A stretch of 38,601 nt of DNA from Planctomycetales bacterium 71-10 (GCA_001898385.1 MKTT01000144.1:1064-39664); one strand, 5' to 3'. Shown: positions 23,451 to 32,684, counted from the first letter of the stretch. Made by a program: numbers and translations. The notes: generated by a model not told the origin, from the sequence alone.

Positions 23451-23683
23451 ATGCAAGTCGTTGTAATTATGGGCTTTGCATTCGCTGGCGGCTGGCTTCG
23501 TTCGTCGTTTTCGAATCGTGGTTTTGACACTCCTTGCGAAACATTAGCGGGATCGATCGGAGACAGTGGCCCGGCCGGCCCGGCCGGGCGTCGAGGGCCG
23601 AGGCATGGAGAGGATCGTCTCCCGATGGGTCGCAGGCACCCGGCCGGGCCGGCCGGGCCACTGTCTCTTCCAATGACTTGCAT
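23451..23683. repeat. Nested inverted-repeat element (233 bases) in the methyltransferase-cytochrome gap
   Basis: An outer pair, ATGCAAGTCGTTG at 23451-23463 and CAATGACTTGCAT at 23671-23683, matches at 12 of 13 positions in inverted order. Inside it is a perfect 29-bp inverted repeat, 23560-23588 and 23639-23667, starting GAGACAGTGGCCCGG and made of CCGG/GGCC blocks, with a 50-base centre. No coding frame with family similarity lies inside. The layout looks like a small non-autonomous mobile or REP-type element. The surrounding gap (23358-23971, 614 bases) otherwise shows no supportable gene. Confidence 0.7.
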
Positions 23684-23971
23684 CGATCCCTGGTGGTGTT
23701 CAGCCGTCGCCGCGTCGACTCGGCTCGGTGCGCCCGCCGTCGTTCATCCATCGTCCGGGTTGTCAAAGATCCGAACCCCTCCATCTTGCTACGGTCCTCC
23801 GGCCCGGCGTCCGGATTTCATGATTCCGACGGACGCTTCCCAAAGACTCGATACGCGACGGGCGGCCGCGGGCCGATTCGCCGCGGATCGGCGTGGCGGA
23901 CCCGTCGCCCGCCCTGTACGATTTTTGTTGAGCAATCGGGCGGACGGGCGGAATACCCTCGGGGCAGGCGC

Positions 23972-26953
23972 ATGATGCGGGGACGATCTCTCCGGGCGGC
24001 CTTGGGATGGTCGGCATGGCTGGGCCTGGCGACGGTCGCCGTCGCGGACGGTCCCGTCGACCCGGCGGCCGTGGAGTTCTTCGAGAAGCGCGTCCGGCCG
24101 ATCCTGGTCGAGCGCTGCGTCGGATGCCACGGCCCGGAGAAGGCCAAGGGCGATTTGCGCCTGGACTCCCGCGCCGGGGCGATCGCCGGCGGCGCGACCG
24201 GCCCGGCCGTCGAGCCGGGCGACGCCGACGCCAGCCCCCTCGTCGAGGCGATCCGATACGAGGGGGACGTCCGCATGCCCCCCAAGTCGAAGCTCGCGCA
24301 GGAGGAGATCGACGTCCTGACGCAGTGGGTCGCCAAAGGAGCGCCCTGGGGGCCCGAGCCCGAGAAGGCCGCCGCGGCACCGGTCAAGGGCGCGCTCGAC
24401 GGCTCGCCCGAGTTCGCCCGCCGCGCGGCCTTCTGGAGCTTCCAGCCGATCCGGGCGGTCGAGCCCCCGGCCGTCGACGGCGACTGGTCGCGCGGGGCGA
24501 TCGACCGCTTCCTGCTCTCGGCGCTCCGGGCGAAGGGGCTGGAGCCCGCCCCGGAGGCCGAGCGACGCACGTTGATCCGCCGCCTCGCCTTCGACCTGAC
24601 CGGCCTGCCGCCGACGCCCGCCGAGGTCGCCGCGTTCCTCGCCGACGACGCCCCCGACGCCTATGAGCGCCTGGTCGACCGCCTGCTCGCCAGCCCCGCC
24701 TACGGCGAGCGCTGGGCGCGGCACTGGCTGGACCTCGTCCGCTTCGCCGAGACGTCCGGCCACGAGTTCGATTACGACATCCTCAACGCCTGGCGCTACC
24801 GCGACTACGTCGTCCGGGCCCTCAACGACGACCTCCCCTACGATCAATTCATCGTCGAGCACCTGGCCGGCGACCTGCTGCCGGAGCCGCGCCGGAACCC
24901 GCTCGACGGTTCGAACGAGTCGATCCAGGGGACGGGCTTCTTCTGGCTGGGCGAGGGGGTCCACTCGCCGCTGGACGTCCGCGACGAGGGCGTGCGCCGG
25001 GTCGACAACCAGATCGACGTGATGTCGAAGACGTTCCTCGGCCTCACCGTGAGTTGCGCCCGCTGCCACGACCACAAGTTCGACCCGATCAGCACGCGCG
25101 ACTACTACGCCCTCGCCGGCTTCCTGCGCAGCACGCGGATCCAGCAGGCGTTCGTCGACTCCGACGTCCGCATCGCCCCGATCGTCGCCGACCTGGAGGC
25201 GCGGAAGGCGGCGCTGGCGTCCCTGCTGGCCGAGGCCGCGCCCAGGCTCCCGGAGCCTCGGCGTTCGGAGGTGGAGGCTCTCCTGCGAAGGCCGGAGCCC
25301 GCCGCCTGGGCCGCGCCGGCGGGGCGGCCGGCCCCCGAGGACCTCTCCACCTGGCGCTCGACCGGCGACGCCTTCGCGGCTCGGCCGGAGACGCCCTTCC
25401 GGATCGAGCCCTCCCGCCTCGTCGCCGCGCCGGCCGGCTCGCTGGGCAGCGGGCTCGTGTCGGACCGGCTCCAGGGCGTCGTGCGGTCGCCGACGTTCAC
25501 GATCGCGGGGCGTCGGCTGCACGTCCTGGCCGGCGGGACCGGGGGGCGGCTCAACCTCGTGATCGACGGGTTCGAGAAGATCCGGGGGCCGATCTACGAC
25601 GGCCTGACCGTCCCGGTGAACCACCCGCAGGCGCCGCACTGGATCACGCTCGACGTCACGACCTGGGTCGGCCACCGCGCGTTCCTGGAGGTCTGCGACG
25701 GCGCCTCGGCCGACTTCGGCGGCGCGACGGCGGAGCCGGTCGACGGCCGCGGCCGGGTCGACGTCCTGGCCGTCCGCGCGAGCGACGACCCGGCCCCGCC
25801 CGCGATCGAGGTCCCGGCCGAGGTCGCGGTCGACGCGGCGGCCCTCGTCCGCGACCTGGAGGCCGTCGACTCGCCCCTGGCCGAGCGGGTCGCGACCGCC
25901 CTGGCCGAGTATCGCGAGGTCGAGTCGCGCATCCCCGCCCCGGCGCTGGCCCCAGCGGCGATCGACGGCGACGGCGAGGACGAGTTCGTCATGCTGCGCG
26001 GCAGCCCGAGAACCCTGGGCGAAGCCGCGCCGCGGAAGCTGCTCGCGGTCCTGGGCGGCGGCGGGCCCTCCCCGGGGGCGGTCGGCAGCGGCCGGCTGGA
26101 ACTGGCCCGCGCGATGGTCGATCCCGAGGCCGATCCGCTCATCGCCCGCGTGATCGTCAACCGGCTCTGGCAGCACCACTTCGGCGTCGGCCTGGTGCGC
26201 TCGGCCGACGACTTCGGCGCGATGGGGCAGGCCCCGTCGCATCCGGAGCTGCTCGACTGGCTGGCGTCGGAGTTCGTCCGCCGCGGCTGGTCGCTGAAGG
26301 CCATGCACCGGCTGATGGTCGAATCGTCGGCCTACCGCATGGCCGCCCGCGCGACGCCCGAGGCCGACCGCGCCGACCCGACCAACGCGCTGTTGCACCG
26401 GGCCAACGTTCGCCGGCTGGAGGCCGAGGCCGTGCGCGACGCCCTCCTCGCCGTCTCCGGCCGGCTCGACCGCCGGGCCGGCGGGCCGAGCGTCCCATCC
26501 TACCTCTCGCCGTTCATGGACGGCCGCGGGCGGCCGAAGGAGAGCGGCCCGCTCGACGGCGACGGCCGCCGCAGCCTGTACCTCCAGGTCCGGCGCAACT
26601 TCCTGAACCCGCTGTTCCTGGTCTTCGACGCCCCCGTCCCGGCCTCGACGATGGGCCGTCGCCACGCCTCCAACGTCCCCGCCCAGGCGCTCGCCCTGCT
26701 GAACGACCCGCTGGTGATTCAGCTCGCGGAAACCTGGGCCGCGCGGAGCCTGGCCGACGACGCGACCGACGCCGCGCAGGTCGGGCGTCTGTACCAGGAG
26801 GCGTTCGCCCGCCCGCCGACGGCCGAGGAGGTCGGCCGTTGCGTCGCCTACCTGGAGGCCCGCCGCTCCGCCGGCCCGGCCGATGAGAAGGCCGCCTGGG
26901 CCGACCTGGCGCACGCGCTGTTCAACGTCAAGGAATTCGTCTACGTCGATTGA
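23972..26953 (+). CDS. Planctomycete cytochrome c / DUF1549 / DUF1553 protein
   Basis: The 993-residue exported protein has a signal peptide (LGWSAWLGLATVAVADG). Next comes a planctomycete cytochrome c domain with one heme motif CVGCH (about residue 48), then DUF1549 (GAIDRFLLSALRAKGLEPAPE through CARCHDHKFDPI with a second CxxCH) and, after an insertion, C-terminal DUF1553 (LARAMVDPEADPLIARVIVNRLWQHHFG to the end). The insertion (about 505-605) contains LHVLAGGTGGRLNLVIDGF and is beta-rich, as in carbohydrate-binding-type folds. These proteins are abundant in planctomycetes and are thought to act in the periplasm on polysaccharides; the exact reaction is unknown. Start at the first of two ATGs (MMRGRSLRAAL). 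The DUF1501 gene follows immediately. Confidence 0.94.
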   Translation: MMRGRSLRAALGWSAWLGLATVAVADGPVDPAAVEFFEKRVRPILVERCVGCHGPEKAKGDLRLDSRAGAIAGGATGPAVEPGDADASPLVEAIRYEGDVRMPPKSKLAQEEIDVLTQWVAKGAPWGPEPEKAAAAPVKGALDGSPEFARRAAFWSFQPIRAVEPPAVDGDWSRGAIDRFLLSALRAKGLEPAPEAERRTLIRRLAFDLTGLPPTPAEVAAFLADDAPDAYERLVDRLLASPAYGERWARHWLDLVRFAETSGHEFDYDILNAWRYRDYVVRALNDDLPYDQFIVEHLAGDLLPEPRRNPLDGSNESIQGTGFFWLGEGVHSPLDVRDEGVRRVDNQIDVMSKTFLGLTVSCARCHDHKFDPISTRDYYALAGFLRSTRIQQAFVDSDVRIAPIVADLEARKAALASLLAEAAPRLPEPRRSEVEALLRRPEPAAWAAPAGRPAPEDLSTWRSTGDAFAARPETPFRIEPSRLVAAPAGSLGSGLVSDRLQGVVRSPTFTIAGRRLHVLAGGTGGRLNLVIDGFEKIRGPIYDGLTVPVNHPQAPHWITLDVTTWVGHRAFLEVCDGASADFGGATAEPVDGRGRVDVLAVRASDDPAPPAIEVPAEVAVDAAALVRDLEAVDSPLAERVATALAEYREVESRIPAPALAPAAIDGDGEDEFVMLRGSPRTLGEAAPRKLLAVLGGGGPSPGAVGSGRLELARAMVDPEADPLIARVIVNRLWQHHFGVGLVRSADDFGAMGQAPSHPELLDWLASEFVRRGWSLKAMHRLMVESSAYRMAARATPEADRADPTNALLHRANVRRLEAEAVRDALLAVSGRLDRRAGGPSVPSYLSPFMDGRGRPKESGPLDGDGRRSLYLQVRRNFLNPLFLVFDAPVPASTMGRRHASNVPAQALALLNDPLVIQLAETWAARSLADDATDAAQVGRLYQEAFARPPTAEEVGRCVAYLEARRSAGPADEKAAWADLAHALFNVKEFVYVD

Positions 26954-26976
26954 CCGGATCGACCGGGGCCCTCGCC

Positions 26977-28383
26977 ATGCACTGCGGACGCTTCTCCACG
27001 CCGATCGACCGCCGCCGGATGCTCGCCCGCTGCGCCAACGGCTTCGGGGCGGTGGCCCTGTCGGCCTTGCTGCGCGAGCGGGCCTTCGCCGCCGAGCCGT
27101 CGGCCTCCGGGCTGCATCACGCGGCGAAGGCGAAGAGCGTCATCTTCCTGTACATGGACGGCGGCCCGTCGCAGATGGACACCTTCGACCCCAAGCCGAG
27201 GCTCGACCGCGAGCACGGGCAGCCGATCAAGGTGAAGACGGCGCCCACGCAGTTCAACAACGTCGGCGCGGTGCTCAAGTGCCCCTGGAAGTTCCGCCGC
27301 TACGGCGAGTGCGGGGCCCCGGTCAGCGACCTGTTCCCGAACGTCGCGCGGCACGTCGACGAGATGGCCATCGTCCGGTCGATGACGTCGGAGTTCTCCG
27401 AGCACACGGCGGCGAACTACTTCCTGCACACCGGCAGCGGCCTCCAGGGCCGGCCCAGCCACGGGGCCTGGACGACCTACGGGCTGGGGAGCGAGTCGAA
27501 GGACCTGCCCGGCTTCGTCGTCCTCAACGGCGGCCTGATCCCGCCCGGCGGGATGGACTGCTTCAGCAACGGCTTCCTCCCCGCGGCCTACCAGGGCTCG
27601 GTCTTCCGGCCGGCGGCCGAGGCCGTCGCCAACATCCGGCCCGCGGAGTCCGCGCCCGGCGGCCAGCTCCGCAAGCTCGACCTGGTCCGCGACCTCGACC
27701 GCGGCGTCGCCGACCGCATGGGCCGGCCCGACGCCCTGGAAGCGGCGATCGCCAATTATGAGCTGGCGTACCGGATGCAGTCGGCCGTGCCGGGCCTGAT
27801 GGACCTGGACGGGGAGTCGGCCGCGACCAAGAAGCTGTACGGGCTGGACGAGGACTTCGAGCCGACGCGGATCTTCGGCCGCGAATGCCTGATCGCCCGC
27901 CGCCTCGTGGAGCGCGGGGTGCGGTTCGTGGAGGTGCTCTGCCCGTCGGTCGGCCACGACCGCTGGGACCAGCACTCCGACCTGAAGAACGGCCACGAGC
28001 GCAACGCCCGGGCCGTCGACCGTCCGATCGCCGGGCTCCTCTCCGACTTGAAGGGCCGGGGCCTGCTGGACTCCACCCTGGTCTTCTGGGGCGGCGAGTT
28101 CGGCCGGACGCCGATGGCCCAGGGGAGCGACGGCCGCGACCACAACCCGTTCGGCTTCACGGTCTGGCTGGCCGGCGGCGGCATCAAGGGGGGCGTGACC
28201 CACGGCGAGACCGACGACTACGGCTATCACGCCGTCGTCGACAAGGTCGCGATGTACGACCTCCACGCCACGATGCTCCACCTCCTCGGCCTGGACCACA
28301 AGCGACTCACCTTCCGCTTCGGCGGCCGTGACATGCGCCTGACCGACGTCCACGGCGAGTTGATCGCGCCGATCGTGGCGTGA
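26977..28383 (+). CDS. DUF1501 (sulfatase-like fold) protein
   Basis: The 468-residue partner of the cytochrome/DUF1553 protein has a twin-arginine-like leader (DRRRMLARCANGFGAVALSAL), so Tat export of a folded protein is likely. The body starts with KSVIFLYMDGGPSQMDTFDPKP, the DUF1501 signature related to the alkaline phosphatase/sulfatase fold, and ends with LVFWGGEFGRTPMAQG and DYGYHAVVDKVAMYDLHATML. The enzymatic function of DUF1501 proteins is not established. A TTG at 26950 would overlap the upstream stop; the ATG at 26977 (MHCGRFSTPIDRRRML) is the usual start and is used. Pairing with DUF1549/DUF1553 genes is a planctomycete hallmark. Confidence 0.94.
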   Translation: MHCGRFSTPIDRRRMLARCANGFGAVALSALLRERAFAAEPSASGLHHAAKAKSVIFLYMDGGPSQMDTFDPKPRLDREHGQPIKVKTAPTQFNNVGAVLKCPWKFRRYGECGAPVSDLFPNVARHVDEMAIVRSMTSEFSEHTAANYFLHTGSGLQGRPSHGAWTTYGLGSESKDLPGFVVLNGGLIPPGGMDCFSNGFLPAAYQGSVFRPAAEAVANIRPAESAPGGQLRKLDLVRDLDRGVADRMGRPDALEAAIANYELAYRMQSAVPGLMDLDGESAATKKLYGLDEDFEPTRIFGRECLIARRLVERGVRFVEVLCPSVGHDRWDQHSDLKNGHERNARAVDRPIAGLLSDLKGRGLLDSTLVFWGGEFGRTPMAQGSDGRDHNPFGFTVWLAGGGIKGGVTHGETDDYGYHAVVDKVAMYDLHATMLHLLGLDHKRLTFRFGGRDMRLTDVHGELIAPIVA

Positions 28384-28386
28384 GGG

Positions 28387-28692
28387 TCAGCCCACCTTCG
28401 CGCGCCGGACTTCGTTCTTGTGGAGCCAGCCGAGCAAGTCTTCCTGCTCCTCGGACAGCTCGACCTCGGTGGTGTTCTCGGTGTCGAGGGGGGAGACGAG
28501 GTCGATGACGCCGTCGTCCAGCCACTTCGCGACCTCGTCGCGGTCGAACCAGTATTCGCCCTCGCCCAGCGCGGGGCGGTCGGGGGCGTCGGTGGCGGCC
28601 TGGAAGTAGACGAGCTGGGACCGGAGCCGCTCCGACATCGGGAACGGTTCCAGCTCGGGGCGGTCCAGGGGGATCAGCTTGGGTCGGGCCAT
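28387..28692 (-). CDS. Small acidic hypothetical protein
   Basis: The 101-residue soluble protein begins MARPKLIPLDRPELEPFPMS; the ATG at 28692 is chosen because the longer frame upstream is arginine/proline-rich shadow sequence. It has SQLVYFQAATDAPDRPALG and EYWFDRDEVAKWLDDGVIDLVSPLDTENTTEVELSEEQEDLL, with an acidic C-terminal half. I recognise no family. It is convergent with the DUF1501 gene (3 bases apart), and its upstream region is shared with the divergent alpha/beta hydrolase. The codon pattern and even composition support a real gene. Confidence 0.75.
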   Translation of the reverse strand: MARPKLIPLDRPELEPFPMSERLRSQLVYFQAATDAPDRPALGEGEYWFDRDEVAKWLDDGVIDLVSPLDTENTTEVELSEEQEDLLGWLHKNEVRRAKVG

Positions 28693-28860
28693 CGTCGATG
28701 CGTCCGGGCGGTGGGGGGATCGGGGTTCGTCGTCGACGATTCTCCGCGGACGTCCCCCGGAGATCAAGCGTCGCCGGCCTTGCCCGCTCGCGTTGCGGCC
28801 GATCCGCGACTAGAATAGCGGACGGGCTCAAGCTGGACGACGAAAGCGGGAGATCGCGCC

Positions 28861-29646
28861 ATGCTGCTGGCATTCAGCGACGAGGGGACCGGGCCGGTCG
28901 TCGTCCTCCTCCACGGATTCCCGCTGAATCGTTCCATGTGGGACGCCCAGGTCCGGGCGCTGGCCCCCGCGCATCGGGTGATCGTCCCGGACCTGCGCGG
29001 CCACGGCGAATCCCCGGCCCCCGACGCCGTGTACGCGATGGACCTGATGGCCGAGGACGTCGTCGAGATGCTCGACGGCCTGGGGATCGCCGAGCCGGTC
29101 GTGGTCGGCGGGCTGTCGATGGGCGGCTACGTCGCCCTCGCCCTGGCGCTGAACCACCCGGACCGGATCCGCGGCCTGGTCCTGGCGGACACCCGCGCCG
29201 CGGCCGACTCGCCCGAGGCCGCCGCGAAGCGCGAGGAGACGGCCCAGGCCGTGTTGAAGACGGGCGACCTGGGGCCGCTGATCGAGGGGATGGTCCCGCG
29301 CCTCTTCTCGCGGTCGACGTTCCGCGACCGGCCGGGCCTGGTCCCGCCGATCAAGGCGGCGATGGAGCAGACCACGCCGGCCGGCGTCGCGGGGGCCCTC
29401 CGGGGGATGGCCTGCCGGCCGGACCGCCGCGATCGGCTCGGGGAGATCGCGTGCCCCGTCCTCGTGGCCGTCGGCGAGGACGACGCGATCTCGCCCCCGG
29501 ACGAGGCCAGGGCGATCGCCGAGTCGCTGCCCGCCGGACGGCTCGCGGTGATCCCGCGCGCCGGCCACCTCGCCCCCTATGAGAACCCCGACGCCTTCAA
29601 TCCCGCCCTCCTCGACTTCCTGAGAGACGTCCCCCCCCATGCCTGA
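28861..29646 (+). CDS. Alpha/beta hydrolase
   Basis: This 261-residue hydrolase has the oxyanion motif LLHGFPLNRSMWD, the nucleophile elbow GLSMGG (Ser86), the acid in GEDDAISP (Asp207 or Asp208) and the histidine in PRAGHLAPYE (His236), so the catalytic triad is complete. The sequence type (RGHGESPAPD, FPLNRSMWD) is that of small carboxylesterases or 3-oxoadipate enol-lactonase-like enzymes; the substrate is unknown. A TAGAAT -10-like box lies at 28811-28816, without a clear -35. Its stop overlaps the start of the RNase D gene by 8 bases, placing it first in an operon. Confidence 0.9.
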   Translation: MLLAFSDEGTGPVVVLLHGFPLNRSMWDAQVRALAPAHRVIVPDLRGHGESPAPDAVYAMDLMAEDVVEMLDGLGIAEPVVVGGLSMGGYVALALALNHPDRIRGLVLADTRAAADSPEAAAKREETAQAVLKTGDLGPLIEGMVPRLFSRSTFRDRPGLVPPIKAAMEQTTPAGVAGALRGMACRPDRRDRLGEIACPVLVAVGEDDAISPPDEARAIAESLPAGRLAVIPRAGHLAPYENPDAFNPALLDFLRDVPPHA

Positions 29647-30847
29647 CACGAGACAGGAGAGCCTCGTCGCCACGGCGGCCGGCCTGCGCGAGCTGGTCGA
29701 GCACATCCGCGAGGAGCGCCGGTTCGGCTTCGACACCGAGTTCGTCTCCGAGGACACCTTCGAGCCGGTCCTCTGCCTGATCCAGGTCGCCACCTCGAAG
29801 CGCCTGGCCGTGGTCGACCCCCTGGCCGTCGGCGACATCGACGGGTTCTGGGACGTCGTCCTCGACCCGGCGATCGACGTCGTGATGCACGCCTCCGGCG
29901 AGGACATGCGGATCTGCCACCTGCGCACCGGCAGGCTGCCGGACCGCGTCTTCGACGTCCAGATCGCGGCCGGGCTGGTGGGGTACAGCTACCCGCTCTC
30001 GCACACGAACCTCGTCCACCAGCTCCTCCGCGCCACCGTCTCCGGGAGCGAGACCCGGACCGATTGGCGGCGCCGGCCGCTGACCTCGGCCCAGGTCAAG
30101 TACGCGCTCGACGACGTCCGCTTCCTGCTGGCGATGGAGGACAGGCTGACGGCCGAGCTGGACCGCCTGGGGCGCGGCTGGTGGGCGGACGCCGAGTTCA
30201 AGGACTACCTCAAGACCGTCGAGGAGCGCGCCGACCAGGACCGCTGGCGACGCCTCCCCGGCCTGCACCAGCTCAACCGCCGCTCGCTGGAGGCCGCCCG
30301 CCGGCTCGCCGAGTGGCGCGAGGGCGAGGCCCGCCGGCAGAACCGGCCGATGCGGCAGGTGATGCGCGACGACCTCGTGACGGCGATCGCCAAGCGGATG
30401 CCCGGGAGCCGCCGCGACCTGGAGGCCCTGCGCGACTTCAACCGCCCCGGCCTGCTGAACCGCTCCGACGAGATCATCGCCGCGGTCGCCGCCGCCCGCG
30501 CCGTCCCCGAGGACCAGCTCCCCGAGCCCGCCGGCCGGCCCGACGACGCGCCGGGGGCGTCGACGGTCGCCAACCTGCTGGCCGCGGCCCTGGCCCAATG
30601 CTGCCTTGAGAACAAGGTGGCCGGCTCGCTCGTCGCCAGCAACGCCGACCTCCGCAGCCTGATCCGATGGCGGCTCGAAGGCTGCCCCGAGGGCCATCTC
30701 CCGGCGCTGGCCGAGGGCTGGCGGGCCGAGATGTGCGGCAACCTCCTGCTGGACGTGCTCGACGGCCGCACGGCCCTGCGGGTGGTCGACCCGGAGAGCG
30801 AGTTCCCGGTGGCGCTGGAGCCCGTCCGGGGCGGAGAAGGGGCCTGA
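29639..30847 (+). CDS. rnd: Ribonuclease D
   Basis: This 402-residue 3'-5' exoribonuclease processes tRNA 3' ends. The DEDDy active site is complete: Asp32 and Glu34 in FDTEF, Asp89 in HASGEDM, and Tyr155/Asp159 in YALDD. An HRDC domain follows (RRSLEAARRLAEWREGEAR, about residues 220-290) with NRPMRQVMRDDLVTAIAK. The C-terminal 100 residues include a second helical part, as in E. coli Rnd. The ATG at 29639 is inside the last codons of the hydrolase gene, and the next gene starts 3 bases after its stop, so all three are probably translated together. Confidence 0.94.
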   Translation: MPDTRQESLVATAAGLRELVEHIREERRFGFDTEFVSEDTFEPVLCLIQVATSKRLAVVDPLAVGDIDGFWDVVLDPAIDVVMHASGEDMRICHLRTGRLPDRVFDVQIAAGLVGYSYPLSHTNLVHQLLRATVSGSETRTDWRRRPLTSAQVKYALDDVRFLLAMEDRLTAELDRLGRGWWADAEFKDYLKTVEERADQDRWRRLPGLHQLNRRSLEAARRLAEWREGEARRQNRPMRQVMRDDLVTAIAKRMPGSRRDLEALRDFNRPGLLNRSDEIIAAVAAARAVPEDQLPEPAGRPDDAPGASTVANLLAAALAQCCLENKVAGSLVASNADLRSLIRWRLEGCPEGHLPALAEGWRAEMCGNLLLDVLDGRTALRVVDPESEFPVALEPVRGGEGA

Positions 30848-30850
30848 GAC

Positions 30851-31684
30851 ATGCACGTCCTGAGCTGCTTCACCAACTGCTACGGTCCGGCCGGCGTCCG
30901 GACGGCCGTCGAGACGATCCGCGAGGCCGGCATCCACCACCTGGAGCTGGCCCTCCGCGGCCACGACTTCGGCGGCCTGGTCATCCCCGAATCGGCCGTC
31001 GTCACCGAGAAGGCCGACGACGCCACGGCCCAGGCGTTCGTCGACCTCCTGAACCGCCATGAGGTGAAGGTCAGCGGCTGCAACGTCGGCGGGGCCGACA
31101 TCCGGGCCGAGGAGGGCGTCGCCCTCACCGAGCGCCGGATCCGCTTCGCCGCCCGTTGGTTCAACGTCCCCATCTGCGTCACCGGGGCCGGCCAGCCCGC
31201 CGACGCCGACCAGCGCGCGGCCGTCGTGAAGGCCCTGCGCCGCCTGGGGGACGTCGCCGCGTCCGTCGGCGTGACGCTGGCGCTGGAGACCCACAAGGGA
31301 CCGACCCAGGACGCCGCCGCGATGCTCGCCCTGATGGACGAGGTCCGCCACCCCCACGTCCTGCTCAACTTCGACACCGGCAACATCGCCTACTACAACG
31401 CGGGCGTCGACCCCTGCGACGAGTTGGAGAAGGTCAAGGACCTGGTCCGCAACGTGCACGTCAAGGACAACCGGGGCGGGTTCGAGGACTGGTACTTCCC
31501 GGCCGTTGGCGACGGCGGCGCGGTCGACTTCGAGCGGGTCCGGACGATCCTCGACGGCGTCGGCTACCGCGGCGCCTACACCATCGAGATCGAGGGGATC
31601 GGCGGCGAGCCCGAGCCCGGCCTGGAGGAACGCCGCCGCCGGATCGCCCGGAGCGTGGACTACCTGAAGCGGCACGGGTATTGA
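30851..31684 (+). CDS. Sugar phosphate isomerase/epimerase family TIM-barrel protein
   Basis: The 277-residue protein is of the AP-endonuclease-2/xylose-isomerase-like TIM barrel. Metal-ligand positions appear in LALETHKGP (Glu), LLNFDTGN (Asp), VRNVHVKDN (His) and YTIEIEGIGG (Glu), the usual set of four. Members isomerise or epimerise sugars and polyols; the substrate is not deducible. The ATG at 30851 (MHVLSCFTNCYG) is preceded by GGAGAAGG in the end of rnd. The link with RNase D in one operon is a genomic observation without an obvious functional reason. Confidence 0.9.
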   Translation: MHVLSCFTNCYGPAGVRTAVETIREAGIHHLELALRGHDFGGLVIPESAVVTEKADDATAQAFVDLLNRHEVKVSGCNVGGADIRAEEGVALTERRIRFAARWFNVPICVTGAGQPADADQRAAVVKALRRLGDVAASVGVTLALETHKGPTQDAAAMLALMDEVRHPHVLLNFDTGNIAYYNAGVDPCDELEKVKDLVRNVHVKDNRGGFEDWYFPAVGDGGAVDFERVRTILDGVGYRGAYTIEIEGIGGEPEPGLEERRRRIARSVDYLKRHGY

Positions 31685-31706
31685 GTCGACCCTCTCCCCG
31701 CATCCT

Positions 31707-31730
31707 CCCGGGATTTCCTCAAGTCCCGGG
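31707..31730 (+). terminator. Weak hairpin after the sugar isomerase gene
   Basis: CCCGGGA (31707-31713) and TCCCGGG (31724-31730) form a perfect 7-bp stem with a 10-base loop, 23 bases after the stop codon. No T-run follows, so termination is only a possibility. The rest of the 166-base gap holds the strong GGAGG-rich ribosome site of the next gene. Confidence 0.3.
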
Positions 31731-31850
31731 CCGACGGGGCCGATGAAGGCCGATACGGCTTTCGAGGCTCATCCGGGATGCAAGAATCGGCCGCCGGCGG
31801 CGAATACCCCACGGGCGGTTTCGCCGTTTCCGGTTCGGGAGGAGGGGGAG

Positions 31851-32609
31851 ATGGGGTTGGACCTGGCCCTGGGGGTGGTGGTCCTGATCGCCGCGGTCCG
31901 CGGCTGGATGCGGGGCTTCGTCAGCCAGGCGATCCGGATCGCCGGGTTCGTGGCGTGCTTCTACCTCGCCGGCCCGGTCCGCGACCAGGCCCGGCCGTAC
32001 GTCCTCGCGCGGCTGCCCAAGGTCGACCCGGCGCTGATGGACCGGATCCTGTGGTGGTCGTCGGCCGCGGCGTCGTACATCGTGATCGTCGGGGCGGCCA
32101 CGCTCCTCATCAAGCTGGCCCGGCGGCCGGACGCCTCGGGCAAGAGCGAAGCCCGCCGCGACGACCAGTTCGCCGGGTTCCTGCTGGGGGCGGGGAAGGG
32201 GGGGCTCGCCGCGGTCTTCCTGCTGGCGGCCTTCCAGAAGTACGCCGGCGAGCTGCAAGGGCGGGTCGACTTCGTCGAGAAGATGACCGCCGGGTCGAAG
32301 ACGCTCGAATGGAACCAGAAGTACGATCCGGCCCCGAAGATCTGGGAGTCGACGCCGGTACGGCGGTTCGTCGACCACATCCGACGCCACGGCCTGGGCA
32401 AGCCGGCCGATGCGCCGGCGGCGGAAACGCCCGAGGGCCAGGTGGCCGAGGCCCGCGACCCCGAATCCCCGCGGCCCGTCCCGCGGCTCGAAATCCCCGA
32501 CGCCCCCGCCGCGTCCGAATTCGACCCCGAGGTCCTGGCCGACCTCGAACGGTTCAAGGCCGAGCGCGACGCCCGCCGCGGCCGTCGGGCCGAGCCCGAC
32601 TGGCGTTGA
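31851..32609 (+). CDS. CvpA-family membrane protein
   Basis: The 252-residue protein has a CvpA-like core: LDLALGVVVLIAAVRGWMRGFVSQAIRIAGFVACFYLAG at the N-terminus (the usual short polar RGWMRGF between two helices), then two further membrane segments around SAAASYIVIVGAATLLIKL and AGKGGLAAVFLLAAFQKY. The cytoplasmic C-terminal 100 residues are proline- and acid-rich. CvpA proteins are needed for colicin V export in E. coli and for envelope stress tolerance elsewhere; the role here is open. The ATG at 31851 follows a GGAGGAGGGGGAG site; the longer frame upstream has no family similarity. Confidence 0.85.
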   Translation: MGLDLALGVVVLIAAVRGWMRGFVSQAIRIAGFVACFYLAGPVRDQARPYVLARLPKVDPALMDRILWWSSAAASYIVIVGAATLLIKLARRPDASGKSEARRDDQFAGFLLGAGKGGLAAVFLLAAFQKYAGELQGRVDFVEKMTAGSKTLEWNQKYDPAPKIWESTPVRRFVDHIRRHGLGKPADAPAAETPEGQVAEARDPESPRPVPRLEIPDAPAASEFDPEVLADLERFKAERDARRGRRAEPDWR

Positions 32610-32633
32610 CCCCCTCCGGGCCCGGGCTAAGAT
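32606..32633 (+). promoter_or_regulatory. Predicted promoter of the large membrane protein gene
   Basis: TTGACC (32606-32611) and TAAGAT (32628-32633) are 16 bases apart. The -35 covers the stop codon of the CvpA gene (TGA, 32607-32609). The next start codon is 51 bases downstream of the -10. Confidence 0.5.
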
Positions 32634-32684
32634 CCGGGCTTGGAGCACGCCGGGAGGCGGGCCGATCGCGGATCGGGGAAGGTC

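Noticed and set aside
23451..23975. Plus-strand frame inside the 614-base gap
   Set aside because: It runs through both arms of the inverted repeat and has no plausible ribosome site or family similarity.
23789..26914. Very long open frame on the minus strand opposite the cytochrome gene
   Set aside because: It is the antisense of a GC-rich gene, Arg/Gly/Val/Asp-rich and without recognisable motifs; the plus strand has the CxxCH, DUF1549 and DUF1553 signatures.
29597..31675. 692-codon minus-strand frame across RNase D and the sugar isomerase
   Set aside because: It spans two well-supported plus-strand genes and has no domain signature.
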